Shown here piece after piece: positions 42,610 to 52,086 of a DNA stretch of 64,000 nucleotides. The notes beneath the pieces were generated by a model. It had not been told where the DNA came from, made no database searches, and saw nothing but the letters and a program-made list of their open reading frames with translations. The stretch is from Flagellimonas algicola. GTDB taxonomy: Bacteria; Bacteroidota; Bacteroidia; Flavobacteriales; Flavobacteriaceae. The number at the start of each line of letters is the position of its first letter. Within the stretch, counting starts at the first letter, position 1. Location of the stretch: positions 1,302,001-1,366,000 of the forward strand of contig NZ_VCNI01000002.1 of NCBI RefSeq assembly GCF_005937185.1, read 5' to 3'. Both the position numbers and the translations under genes were made by a program.

Positions 42610-42874
42610 AGCAACTTGGTCGATAACTTTTCTTAAAGTTAACAAATACCCTGCCAAATAGTTGGTAAATCGCTGTTAAATGTGGGGATATTTCGATGTA
42701 TGTCAACTTGCACCCATAATTCTGAAATGTGGTTGGTGCCAGATGTTCATTTTAAAGGTTATAAATCGTAAATTGATTCATTAGCAAGGAGTTATATATA
42801 CTCTTCAATTCTTTGGTGATGAAAAAAAGACAATTTTTAAAGCGTTTTGGGGCCAAGCGGAGCCAGAACTTTGA
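42610..42874. other. Gene-free 265-base stretch
   Basis: It holds the upstream region of the secreted protein gene, with a -7-like TAACTTTA on the minus strand at 42641-42634 (one mismatch). It then runs AT-rich to the phosphoesterase stop. A 23-codon plus-strand frame at 42819-42890 opens with a basic twin-arginine-like start but is unsupported. I see no RNA gene or strong hairpin. Confidence 0.5.
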
Positions 42875-43771
42875 CTATTGGTCTATATAATCCACCAATT
42901 TCTCAGGCCCTTCTAGCAATACGCGAACAATTTGAAGGGTGCCGTCAGGTTTGGTTGCAATCTGCCATTTGATCAAAGAAATTTTCCCTTCCTCAATTTC
43001 TATACCGGTGATGCTCCTTGGATGAACGCAACTTCCATCGTTAAAAAAAGGAATCTGCCCAGGTTCTGGGAAACGGGGTCTGTGGGTGTGGCCGGCAATG
43101 GTAATCCTGAGGTTGTTTTCCAAGATCCAGCGTTTGATTCTTTTTTCGATACGAATCAACTCTTTGTAGTTTTTTGCCGGACTGGTAGGGTCGTGAATGC
43201 CCACTACTTGCAGTGGCTTCCATAAGATTCGAACCAAAAAGCGTCCAAACCTCCAGCAAACATAGTTCCACCAATCTGCCTGATGACCATGAGTACAAAA
43301 GAGTTCTTGCTGGTTCTGCCGATGTTTTAGAACGAGGGCTTCGTGATAGGTGATTCCTTCAAAAAGCTCCTTGTCCTTGTCCTCGATAGGCTCAAAATAG
43401 CTGGAAAGGTGCTTGTCCACATAATTCTTTTGCTTGTAGACCATGTCGTGATTTCCCCAGACCATGTGGAGTCGGTTTTCCAAATGAAATTGTCGAAGGA
43501 GCTGATAAACGTTCTTATGGGCCTCAAAAACGACCTCAAAATGCAAGTTTTCCCAGAGTTCGTCCCCATCTCCCAACTCGCAGTACTGAAACCCTTGTTG
43601 GTAGTAATGGTTCAGCGCATGGAAGTAGATGTTCCTATTGTTGGCAAAATCGTCGGCAAAACTGTTGTCCCCCCTATGGCAATCACTAAAAAAGATGAAC
43701 TTGGAAGTATCATCAAAAGCGATGGTTTTGGCATTTTTGTACGCCCTATTAAGCCGAGTTCTGGAGGACAT
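42875..43771 (-). CDS. Metallophosphoesterase, UDP-2,3-diacylglucosamine hydrolase-like
   Basis: A 298-residue cytosolic calcineurin-like phosphoesterase. All five metal-binding blocks are visible: FFSDCHRGD at about residues 27-35, GDGDELW at about 67-73, WGNHD at about 105-109, a lone histidine in CTHGHQADWW, and AGHTHRP near 225. The DCHRGD/GDGDE variants and the tryptophan-rich middle fit the LpxH-like or nucleotide-acting branch. No signal peptide is present. The substrate is unknown. It diverges from the GAF protein gene. Confidence 0.88.
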   Translation of the reverse strand: MSSRTRLNRAYKNAKTIAFDDTSKFIFFSDCHRGDNSFADDFANNRNIYFHALNHYYQQGFQYCELGDGDELWENLHFEVVFEAHKNVYQLLRQFHLENRLHMVWGNHDMVYKQKNYVDKHLSSYFEPIEDKDKELFEGITYHEALVLKHRQNQQELFCTHGHQADWWNYVCWRFGRFLVRILWKPLQVVGIHDPTSPAKNYKELIRIEKRIKRWILENNLRITIAGHTHRPRFPEPGQIPFFNDGSCVHPRSITGIEIEEGKISLIKWQIATKPDGTLQIVRVLLEGPEKLVDYIDQ

Positions 43772-43887
43772 GGGTCAAATTTCCTTAAATATCCAAAAAA
43801 AGAGAACAATAACATAAAGAAACCCTTAACAGAGGGGCATTTTTACTTTTTGTAACTTTACATTCCAAAACTCGACTAATTAGGCGT

Positions 43888-46269
43888 ATGAAGCAGAAAT
43901 ACAATGAAGAAAGCCCAATGCACCATCTGGTAAGCTTTAACAAGCTTTTGGGGCATTATGACGAGCAGCTAAAAAGCAAGGATAAGCACTTGGCAGAAAG
44001 GGCTAAATATATCCTTGATGCACAGGCTCCTTTTCCTGAACTTCGTGATGGATTCACCGACCTCTCCTTGTTGGATAAGCACAAGGATATTATTGGCATC
44101 ATACTTCAGGATACGTTTTCATCGGTACTCACCCAAAATGAGATTAAAACGGCGTCCACTCCTTTTGAAAACAATATTTTCAATTCGTCCGAAAGATTCA
44201 AAAAGATATTGAAGGAAGCAGGTAAGGGATTTGAACTTGAAATCCGAAACTTGCCCATGGATGTTAGCTATATCATGAAATGTACGGTGGTACTTGGCTT
44301 TCATTACGGATATAAAATGGACTTTAGACGTCCACTTTTCTATGATATTCCGGATGCCAAAGGCGTAATGCGCCACTATAGAATCCTGTACAATGCGGAT
44401 TTTATGGAAATCATTCCTACAGAAAAAGCCAAGGATTTGACGCAAGAAGATGTGGATGAGCTATTGGCTAATTTTGACAATGTGGAGCTTTGGAAAGAAA
44501 AAATTCCGCCAGGAAGCTTCATATCCAAGGGGTTTGTGATTTCCAACATGTTCGACGTGACCGCGGAACATTCCATCTCTGGAATCAAATCCACCTTGAT
44601 CGGAAATAACAAAAGGGGAAATGAAGACTTTATGGAAAGTTTTCAGGATACCTTTAGGTCATTGTTCAACCTGAAGCACATCAATGTTGGTTTTACTGGA
44701 TATGATTCCAAGGCCAACCGTTTCCTTAAAATTTATGGGAAGGGAATTGAGAGCTATATCCTTAAGGGCAAGAAAATGGAGTCTTGCGACAATCTACTCT
44801 GTGATCACTCCAAGCATACGCTGATAGGTAAGGAAACAGGTTATTATGCCATATCCAATGTAGAAAAATACTATAACCTATCTGAAGGAGGCCAACCCTA
44901 TAAAAATTTACACGAGCAAGGTATTAAAAGTGCCATCTTGGCGCCTATCATTGATGATGGTGTTCTCTTGGGGGTTCTGGAATTGGTATCCAATACGGTC
45001 AACGAGCTAAATAGTGTCAATGCCAACAAATTGGATGACGTGATGCCGTTTATCGTTTCCGCTGTGGTTCGTTCTATAGAGGAAGAAGAAAATCTGGTAG
45101 ATGCCATTATCCAGCACGAATGTACCACAGTGCATTCTTCTGTGTATTGGAAATTCCAGGAGGAGGCCAAACGTTTTATGGCCGATGAATTGGTAGGGAA
45201 CCAGGCAGTTTTTAAGGAAATCGTCTTTAAGGATGTTTATCCCCTGTATGGTCAGGTAGATATTAAAGAGTCATCCAAAGAACGGAACTTCTCCATCCAA
45301 AAAGACTTGATGATCCAGTTGTCGGAGATCAATGAAGTATTGGAGGTAGCCTTTAAGATTCACAAACTTCCAATTTACGAGGAGTTGATGTTCCGGGTAA
45401 ACACCTATTTGGAAGAAGTGAAAGAAGCCCTGTATACCCATACGGAGCAGGCAATTTTTGACTTCGTCAAGGAAGAAGTCAATCCAGTTTTCAAGCATTT
45501 GAAGGAAACGGATAAGGATGTGGCACCCTACATCCAAAAGTATGAGGAAAGTATTGACAAAGAAACGGAATCCTATTACGATCACCGCCGTAATTACGAT
45601 CAAAGCGTGATGGAAGCCAATATGCAATTGGCGGCTTTATTGGACAAAAAACAGCTTGAGGCCCAAGAAATGTTCCCACACTATTTTGAACGCTACAAAA
45701 CGGATGGTGTAGAGCATAATATGTATATAGGAAGCTCCATTGCCCATGACAGAAAATTTGATGAGCTCTATTTGAGCAACCTTCGTTTGTGGCAGTTGCA
45801 GGTGATGTGCGATATGGAAGACAAATATTACGCGCTTAAGCCCATCTTGCCAGTGAAACTGGATGTGGCTTCTTTGATCCTGGTATACAGTACCTCGTTG
45901 GCCATTCGCTTTAGAATGGATGAAAAACGATTTGATGTGGATGGCACTTACAATGCCCGTTATGAAATCATTAAAAAGCGGATTGATAAATCCTATATCA
46001 AAGGAACCAATGAGCGGTTAACGCAGAAAGGTAAATTGGCTATTGTCTATAGTCAGCGCAAGGACGAAAAGGAATATATGCGTTACATAAAGTTCCTGAA
46101 GGCCAAAGGCTATTTTACCAACAACATAGAAATTGTGGAGTTGGAAGGCTTACAAGGGGTGACTGGCTTAAAGGCTATTCGTGCAGAGATTCTATACTCT
46201 GGGGACAAGGATAAAAAATCCGAGAGGACATATACCTACGAAGACCTTATGGAAGAATTGAAATCCTAA
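43888..46269 (+). CDS. Large GAF-domain protein of unknown function
   Basis: A 793-residue soluble protein. An N-terminal helical region (about 1-230) precedes a GAF domain at about 250-395. The domain has LFNLKHINVGFTGYD, a cysteine pair in ESCDNLLCDHSKH, and ILAPIIDDGVLLGVLELVS. Long coiled, helical segments follow (about 400-640), then a C-terminal domain (about 650-793) with YNARYEIIKKRIDKSYIKGTNERLTQKGKLAIVYSQ. No kinase, cyclase or output domain is seen. GAF domains bind small ligands, including cyclic nucleotides. It converges with the HD-PycTM gene 11 bases away. Confidence 0.82.
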   Translation: MKQKYNEESPMHHLVSFNKLLGHYDEQLKSKDKHLAERAKYILDAQAPFPELRDGFTDLSLLDKHKDIIGIILQDTFSSVLTQNEIKTASTPFENNIFNSSERFKKILKEAGKGFELEIRNLPMDVSYIMKCTVVLGFHYGYKMDFRRPLFYDIPDAKGVMRHYRILYNADFMEIIPTEKAKDLTQEDVDELLANFDNVELWKEKIPPGSFISKGFVISNMFDVTAEHSISGIKSTLIGNNKRGNEDFMESFQDTFRSLFNLKHINVGFTGYDSKANRFLKIYGKGIESYILKGKKMESCDNLLCDHSKHTLIGKETGYYAISNVEKYYNLSEGGQPYKNLHEQGIKSAILAPIIDDGVLLGVLELVSNTVNELNSVNANKLDDVMPFIVSAVVRSIEEEENLVDAIIQHECTTVHSSVYWKFQEEAKRFMADELVGNQAVFKEIVFKDVYPLYGQVDIKESSKERNFSIQKDLMIQLSEINEVLEVAFKIHKLPIYEELMFRVNTYLEEVKEALYTHTEQAIFDFVKEEVNPVFKHLKETDKDVAPYIQKYEESIDKETESYYDHRRNYDQSVMEANMQLAALLDKKQLEAQEMFPHYFERYKTDGVEHNMYIGSSIAHDRKFDELYLSNLRLWQLQVMCDMEDKYYALKPILPVKLDVASLILVYSTSLAIRFRMDEKRFDVDGTYNARYEIIKKRIDKSYIKGTNERLTQKGKLAIVYSQRKDEKEYMRYIKFLKAKGYFTNNIEIVELEGLQGVTGLKAIRAEILYSGDKDKKSERTYTYEDLMEELKS

Positions 46270-46280
46270 ATTTTAATGGA

Positions 46281-47471
46281 TTACAACCTTTCTGTTCCGC
46301 CCAAGAAATTAAAGGACAAGGCAAAGGCAATAACAGAGACGACAATACCAACAATAAAAATGGTATAAGTGAGTCGTAAAATCTTGTACTTTCTATTCAA
46401 TACAAGCCCAAGAAAATACAAGTCTTTAGTCAATGAAGAATAAATATATTCCTTGTCTTTGACCAGTTCTTGAATGGCCCATTCATAATCTCCAAGGCTC
46501 ATTTTGTGAAAATTACCGAAGAACAAAAGGTTTACCTTTTTGTCCGCCACATCCTTTTTGGTAAACTGCCCACTGGTCACATTGGGACGGGTGGCCAACA
46601 CGGCCAATACCATGGAAACCACACTGAAGGTAATAAATATGGCTGTGGGGTATATCAAATAGGCATTGGAAGGATTGTCCAGTTTGGGAATAAGATTGGA
46701 TAAGGCAACAGAGATAATAATCGCATTTACAGATAGGAGAATATTAGCCTTGGTATCGGCTATATCACTTAAGGTAAGATGGTTTTTTAAGGTGACCCTA
46801 AACAAAGTCTGAATTCCGCGATCAGGACTTTCACTTTTGTATTTGGCTTTTAGAGCTTCTTTTTTTGCGATTTCCTTTTCGGTCTTTTTCTCCTTGACCA
46901 ACTGTTTCAAGTTCTTTTCCTTTCCCTCATCCCAATTTTCCTTGGCATAATCGGTATAGAACTGATGTTCGTTACGGAACATTTTGATGTTGAGATCGCG
47001 CCATTCTTTATTGGAGTAATCTGCAATACCGAGCTCCTTCAGTTCCTCTTTTAAATAATCAGTGGTTTCCCAGTAGCTTTTCTGGGCGAAATGCGAGGCA
47101 TCTGCATCCCTAATGATCTCTTCATTAAGATTGACAGGTTGATGAAACCTTTTAGTGGCCAAAATGGCTGCACAAATCTGTTCTATGTCCTCTGGATTGT
47201 AGTTTTCCTGCTTTAGGAAGTTTGTTGCAATCTTACAACTGGCTTCTTCATGGTCTTTGGAACCATTGGTATAGCCCGTATCGTGGAACCAAGCCGTCAA
47301 TAAAAGCTTTTCCTCCTCCGCCGATCCAAGATTGTAGAAATTGAGTAATTCTTTAGTACTTTTAACTACACGCTGCGTATGTCGCAAGTTGTGGTATAGA
47401 AATTTTGGGTCTAGTTGATTCTCCAGAATTTCGGTAACAAAGGATTCAGCTTTTTCTACAATTTCCGACAT
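46281..47471 (-). CDS. HD phosphohydrolase domain fused to Pycsar-type (PycTM) membrane effector domain
   Basis: A 396-residue fusion. The N-terminal HD domain (about 20-200) keeps its metal ligands: H31 in HTQRV, H63-D64 in WFHDTGY, and a later aspartate at 122-124 in RDADASH. A charged linker follows. From about 220 the protein matches the Pycsar effector family, with SDIADTKANILLSVNAIIISV at about 235-255, then a membrane helix pair, ATRPNVTSG, and a terminal helix at about 368-388. PycTM effectors disrupt membranes on binding cyclic pyrimidine nucleotides in phage defence. No cyclase gene is nearby. Confidence 0.85.
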   Translation of the reverse strand: MSEIVEKAESFVTEILENQLDPKFLYHNLRHTQRVVKSTKELLNFYNLGSAEEEKLLLTAWFHDTGYTNGSKDHEEASCKIATNFLKQENYNPEDIEQICAAILATKRFHQPVNLNEEIIRDADASHFAQKSYWETTDYLKEELKELGIADYSNKEWRDLNIKMFRNEHQFYTDYAKENWDEGKEKNLKQLVKEKKTEKEIAKKEALKAKYKSESPDRGIQTLFRVTLKNHLTLSDIADTKANILLSVNAIIISVALSNLIPKLDNPSNAYLIYPTAIFITFSVVSMVLAVLATRPNVTSGQFTKKDVADKKVNLLFFGNFHKMSLGDYEWAIQELVKDKEYIYSSLTKDLYFLGLVLNRKYKILRLTYTIFIVGIVVSVIAFALSFNFLGGTERL

Positions 47472-47524
47472 AACAATTATTTGAACAACCCAAAATACAA
47501 AATTTTGGCATCAACCTCAGTGAT

Positions 47525-50500
47525 ATGAAACAACATTACTTTTTTATCCTCTTGCTGATTTTGGCATCGAGTTGTGCTACCTACGAAGCAAAATACGCTT
47601 CACCATTTGTTCAGGATACTCAAGGTACAACCAAGGAAGTTGAACATAGCTTTTACTTGATTGGTGATGCAGGAAAATCGCCACGGGGTGAGCTTAATCC
47701 CGCCTTAAAGTCTTTAAAGCAGCAGTTGACCCAAGCCGATAAAAATAGTACGGTTATTTTTTTGGGAGACAATATTTACCCGGCAGGATTGCCAGATAAG
47801 GAAGATGATCCAGAGGGCCATGCATTGGCCAAAAACCATCTAGACGCACAGCTCAAAGTGGTTGAGGAATTTAAAGGAAAAACAGTGTTTATTCCAGGCA
47901 ACCATGACTGGTACAGTGATGGGCTCAAAGGATTGGAACGGGAGGAGAAGTACATTCAGAAAGCCTTGAACAGCAAGAAGGTTTTTCTCCCTGACAATGG
48001 TTGTCCTATTGAAAAAATTGAAATTGGAAATGATATCTTGGTCATCGCCATTGATACGGAATGGTACCTTGCGGATTGGGACAAACACCCAACAATGAAT
48101 GATGATTGTGAAATCAAGAGTCGTACCCGTTTTTTTGAGGAGCTGGAAAGTTTGATCAAGAAAAATGTGGACAAAACAACCATCATTGCCATGCACCATC
48201 CAATGTACACCTATGGATCGCATGGAGGATATTTTTCGTTCAAACAACATATTTCCCCAGATGGCAACATCCCCCTTCCTGTTTTAGGAACCGCTATCAA
48301 TTTGCTCAGACGAACCTCAGGAGCCACTGTTGAGGACCAATCCAATAAAATATATAATCACCTGAAAAACAGAATAGTTACGCTATCCCAATTTTCGAAC
48401 AAGGTTATTTTTGTCTCAGGTCATGAACACACACTCCAATACATTGTGGAAGATGGAATTCCTCAAATTGTGAGCGGTTCTGGGGCAAAAACAGGAGCGA
48501 CCAAGTTGGCTAACGGGAGTGAGTTTTCTACAGGAAAAATGGGATATGCGGTATTGAAAGTTTTTAAGGATGGGTCTTCCCATGTGGATTTTCACAGTGC
48601 AGAACCTACGGAAGGACTACTGTATCAAACTGAGGTACTTCCACCCAACCGCACTGGGGATAAACCCGATTATTCGAACAATTTTCCAGCAGTTAAAAAA
48701 GCCACCGTGTACACCGATGAGGAAGTGGACAAAAGCGGATTTCATAAATGGTTATGGGGAGAGCGTTACCGCAAGTACTATGCAACTCCGGTTGAGGCAC
48801 CAACCGTTTTACTGGATACCCTCTATGGTGGTTTGACTGTGGTACGAAAAGGAGGTGGCAATCAATCCAATTCCCTACGGCTCCAACATAAGGATGGGAG
48901 GCAGTTTGTGATGCGCGACCTTAGAAAAAGCGCGGAACGCTATTTGCAGGCCATTGCCTTTCAAGAGAAGTATATAATAGGAAAATTTAAGGATTCTTAC
49001 TTAGAACGACTTCTTTTGGATTTATATACTGGTGCCCACCCGTATGCTCCCTTTACCTTGGGACCACTTTCAGATGCAGTTGGGTTGTACCATACCAATC
49101 CCAAACTATTTTATGTCCCCAAGCAAAACGCTTTGGGTGACTTTAACAGAGAATTTGGTAACGAGCTTGTCATGATTGAGGAGCACGTATCCGAGGGGCA
49201 TGATTTGGAGAGTTTTGGTAAAACGGAGGCAATAGAGAGCACCTATGATTTTATCCAAAAGCTGCGCAAGGATGAAAAATATAGCTTGGACGCAGAAACA
49301 TATGTTCGCGCCCGCCTATTTGATATGCTAATTGGGGATTGGGATAGACATGTGGACCAATGGCGCTGGGCCGAATTTGATGGTGAAGAGGGGAAGAAAA
49401 TCTACAGACCCATACCCAGGGACAGGGATCAGGCCTACTCCATTTGGGGGGATGGATTTGTAATGGGATTTGGTTCCAAAACCGTCCCAGGTTTACGGAT
49501 TTTTGAAGGTTTTGGGGAAGAAATCCGTAGTGTAAAAGGGTTTACGTCCTCCCCAAGGACGTTTGCTTTGGACATGGCCTTGCTTTCCGAAACAACTATG
49601 GAGCAATGGGTAGAAGAGGCCAAATACATCCAACAGCGTGTAACAGAAGCCGTAATCGACGAATCTTTGTCCCATTTTCCGAAGGAAGTGCAAGATGAAA
49701 CCGTAAATCAAATCAAGAAAAAACTGCTATCCAGAAAAGCGAGTTTGGAAGATACGGCTAGAGAATACTTTGGAGTGATCAACAAGTATAGTGTAGTTAC
49801 CGGTACTGACAAAGATGATTATTTTCAGGTTGCTTCTGACAAAGATGGGAACTTGGAGGTAAGGGCCTATCGCATAAAGAATGGGGAGCGAAAAGATTTA
49901 TTTTTTCAAAAAACCTTTAGCCCCAAATACACCAAAGAAGTTTGGGTATATGCCTTGGATGATGATGATGTTTTTGACATCAATACGGCCACTTCGGATA
50001 TTAAACTTAGGTTGGTAGGAGGACAAAACAACGATATCTACAAAGTAGCCGAAGGTTCAAAAAAAGTGCATACGTACGACTTCAAGAGCAAAAAGAACAC
50101 GTATGACGAAACTTTTGGGGGCAATATCCATAGGATCAATGACTATGATACTAACACCTACGATTTTTTAAAGATAAAGGCCAGTAACAACCAATTTTTA
50201 CCCACCATTGGGTTTAACCCCGATGATGGTTTTAGAATCGGATTCACGAATACGTACACCCACAATGGTTTCAGGCAAAACCCTTTTACTCAGCAACACG
50301 TTTTTAATGGAGCTTTTTATTTTGCCACCAGCGGTTTCGATTTTGGATACAAAGGGGAGTTTGCCAACGTATTGGAAGGAGTAAACTTGGAATTGGATGC
50401 CCGATTCACCAGCCCCAACTTTTCGATCAACTTTTTTGGCTTTGGGAACGAAACGGAAAATCTGGATGACGACCACCCATTGGGATTGGACTTTAACAGA

Positions 50501-51229
50501 GTGAAGCTAAGTACCATCAAACTGTCACCATCCTTGGTGTGGCGTGGTAGGTTGGGGTCCAAGGTGAGCTTGGGAGTTTCCTACGAAGACTATGAGGTGG
50601 AAGAAACGGAAGACAGGTTCATCAATGATTTTTATGTGGCCAATGGGGAGGAAAATGAGCAAAGCTTTTTTGGGGTGGATGCCGGATATAGCTACTCCAA
50701 TGCAGATAGTGAAGCGTTTCCAACCTTGGGGATGAGCATTTCGCTCCAAGGGGGATTCAGAACCAACCTCACGGAATCTGGAAGGTCATTTACGTATCTG
50801 ATTCCGAGTTTATCCATGGATCATAAATTGTGTTCCAATGGAAGATTGGTACTGGCTACAAAAGTTAAAGGGCATATCAATTTTGGTGATGAATTTGAGT
50901 TTTATCAAGGAGCCAGTATTGGGGCCAATGATGGACTACGCGGTTTCAGGTTCCAGCGATTTACCGGAAAATCTGCCTTCTACCAGAATACGGATTTAAG
51001 ATTGAGCTTTAGGAAACGTAAAGCCGGGGTGCTTCCGGTTACTCCAGGAATATTTGGTGGGTTTGATTACGGTCGGGTGTGGTTCCCTGGAGAAGATTCT
51101 GATAAATGGCACAATTCCTATGGAGGTGGATTTTTTGTCAATGGTGCAGGGATATTATCAGCCAATATTGGTGTTTTTGGTAGCTCGGATGGAATGCGTT
51201 TCGCCTTCGGTCTTGGGTTCGGGTTCTAG
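47525..51229 (+). CDS. Surface metallophosphoesterase fused to a BamA/D15-like outer-membrane barrel
   Basis: A 1234-residue three-part lipoprotein, lipid cysteine at residue 17 (LASSC). The calcineurin-like phosphoesterase spans about 43-345, with IGDAG (46-50), GDNIYPAG (81-88), GNHDWYSDG (125-133), HHPMYTYGSHGG and SGHEHTLQYI. The middle part (about 420-800) contains GDWDRHVDQWRW (D605, D607, R608, H609) and PIPRDRDQAY (D633, D635). The C-terminal part (about 860-1234) has aromatic beta-strands and the Bac_surface_Ag-like end GVLPVTPGIFGGFDYGRVW..GLGFGF. The substrate is unknown. Confidence 0.88.
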   Translation: MKQHYFFILLLILASSCATYEAKYASPFVQDTQGTTKEVEHSFYLIGDAGKSPRGELNPALKSLKQQLTQADKNSTVIFLGDNIYPAGLPDKEDDPEGHALAKNHLDAQLKVVEEFKGKTVFIPGNHDWYSDGLKGLEREEKYIQKALNSKKVFLPDNGCPIEKIEIGNDILVIAIDTEWYLADWDKHPTMNDDCEIKSRTRFFEELESLIKKNVDKTTIIAMHHPMYTYGSHGGYFSFKQHISPDGNIPLPVLGTAINLLRRTSGATVEDQSNKIYNHLKNRIVTLSQFSNKVIFVSGHEHTLQYIVEDGIPQIVSGSGAKTGATKLANGSEFSTGKMGYAVLKVFKDGSSHVDFHSAEPTEGLLYQTEVLPPNRTGDKPDYSNNFPAVKKATVYTDEEVDKSGFHKWLWGERYRKYYATPVEAPTVLLDTLYGGLTVVRKGGGNQSNSLRLQHKDGRQFVMRDLRKSAERYLQAIAFQEKYIIGKFKDSYLERLLLDLYTGAHPYAPFTLGPLSDAVGLYHTNPKLFYVPKQNALGDFNREFGNELVMIEEHVSEGHDLESFGKTEAIESTYDFIQKLRKDEKYSLDAETYVRARLFDMLIGDWDRHVDQWRWAEFDGEEGKKIYRPIPRDRDQAYSIWGDGFVMGFGSKTVPGLRIFEGFGEEIRSVKGFTSSPRTFALDMALLSETTMEQWVEEAKYIQQRVTEAVIDESLSHFPKEVQDETVNQIKKKLLSRKASLEDTAREYFGVINKYSVVTGTDKDDYFQVASDKDGNLEVRAYRIKNGERKDLFFQKTFSPKYTKEVWVYALDDDDVFDINTATSDIKLRLVGGQNNDIYKVAEGSKKVHTYDFKSKKNTYDETFGGNIHRINDYDTNTYDFLKIKASNNQFLPTIGFNPDDGFRIGFTNTYTHNGFRQNPFTQQHVFNGAFYFATSGFDFGYKGEFANVLEGVNLELDARFTSPNFSINFFGFGNETENLDDDHPLGLDFNRVKLSTIKLSPSLVWRGRLGSKVSLGVSYEDYEVEETEDRFINDFYVANGEENEQSFFGVDAGYSYSNADSEAFPTLGMSISLQGGFRTNLTESGRSFTYLIPSLSMDHKLCSNGRLVLATKVKGHINFGDEFEFYQGASIGANDGLRGFRFQRFTGKSAFYQNTDLRLSFRKRKAGVLPVTPGIFGGFDYGRVWFPGEDSDKWHNSYGGGFFVNGAGILSANIGVFGSSDGMRFAFGLGFGF

Positions 51230-52086
51230 TCCAAGGTATAGGAATACAGGTTTCTTCCTTTGGTCTTGGACTGCTCATCAGCTATCAGGATGGTGTTGTT
51301 GTCCTTAAAGCAAATGGACTCTTGTTGTGTCCTGTGCAACACATCTATGGTCTGCAATTTCCCTTGGGTAAAGTCATCCGAATTAAAATCTGTGAACAAC
51401 CAAATAAAGCCGGAACCCAGTAGGGCTATCTTTGTACCATCAGGGGATATGTCCGCTCCGGTAATCGAGCAGAATAATGGATCTGTACAGGAAACAAATT
51501 CTCCAACCAATGCTGCTGCATGATCGCCTTTTTCGGCTGGTACTTTATAGATATAGGCCTTTCCCAAGTAGGGTCTTGCACGATCTTTGGTGATGAGGTA
51601 CAGGAAGTTGTTATGGTAAAAAAAGGCCTCACAATCAAAATGCAACTTGGATTTTTTGGGTGGAAACTTCTTTTGTTCCGGATAATGAAATTTGATTTTT
51701 TCCACCTTGATTTTTCCCTCCTGGGCCTGATCAGGATTCGGGACTTTTAAAATCCTAAGATTTTCCCTTTCGTTGTTGTTGTTTCCAAAGTCTCCGATAT
51801 AGATGTTCCCTTCAGGATCTCTGGCCAAATCTTCCCAATCGTGGTTTTTGGCATTATCAATCTTGAACTGCTTTATCAAATTGGCCTCTGGGTTTACCGC
51901 ATATATTTGGTTTTTGTTGCCATTGTCCTCAATAGCCCAAATGGTCTCCCCATCATTTGTTGTTATTCCGGAGATTTCATTGAGTTTTGATGGAAGTTTG
52001 CCCAAATAGGTGAGATCACCATACCAAGGTTTTTGCGCGCAGGAGTGCAGGAAGGCAAGAAGTAATATAAATGGAATCCTATTCAT
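51226..52086 (-). CDS. SdiA-regulated-type beta-propeller lipoprotein
   Basis: A 286-residue lipoprotein whose signal ends at LHSC (cysteine 16). The remainder looks like a YjiK/SdiA-regulated-type six-bladed propeller: LPSKLNEISGITTNDGETIWAIEDNG..QIYAVN, DWEDLARDPEGNIYIGDFGNN, SITGADISPDGTKIALLGSGFIWLF and QESICFKDNNTILIADEQ are blade-like repeats. The function is unknown, perhaps a surface binding protein. The start is ATG 52086; a longer in-frame start lies inside the upstream gene. It overlaps that gene by 8 bases and the convergent phosphoesterase gene by 4. It is the last gene of the operon. Confidence 0.8.
   Translation of the reverse strand: MNRIPFILLLAFLHSCAQKPWYGDLTYLGKLPSKLNEISGITTNDGETIWAIEDNGNKNQIYAVNPEANLIKQFKIDNAKNHDWEDLARDPEGNIYIGDFGNNNNERENLRILKVPNPDQAQEGKIKVEKIKFHYPEQKKFPPKKSKLHFDCEAFFYHNNFLYLITKDRARPYLGKAYIYKVPAEKGDHAAALVGEFVSCTDPLFCSITGADISPDGTKIALLGSGFIWLFTDFNSDDFTQGKLQTIDVLHRTQQESICFKDNNTILIADEQSKTKGRNLYSYTLD

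Noticed and set aside
42819..42890. 23-codon plus-strand frame opening with a basic, twin-arginine-like start
   Set aside because: Too short, overlaps the phosphoesterase 3' end, no downstream mature domain, no promoter of the consensus type.
43809..43831. ATAACA and TTAACA upstream of the GAF and phosphoesterase genes as a Pho box
   Set aside because: Their spacing is 17 bp, not 11, so they do not match the pattern at 28608-28657.
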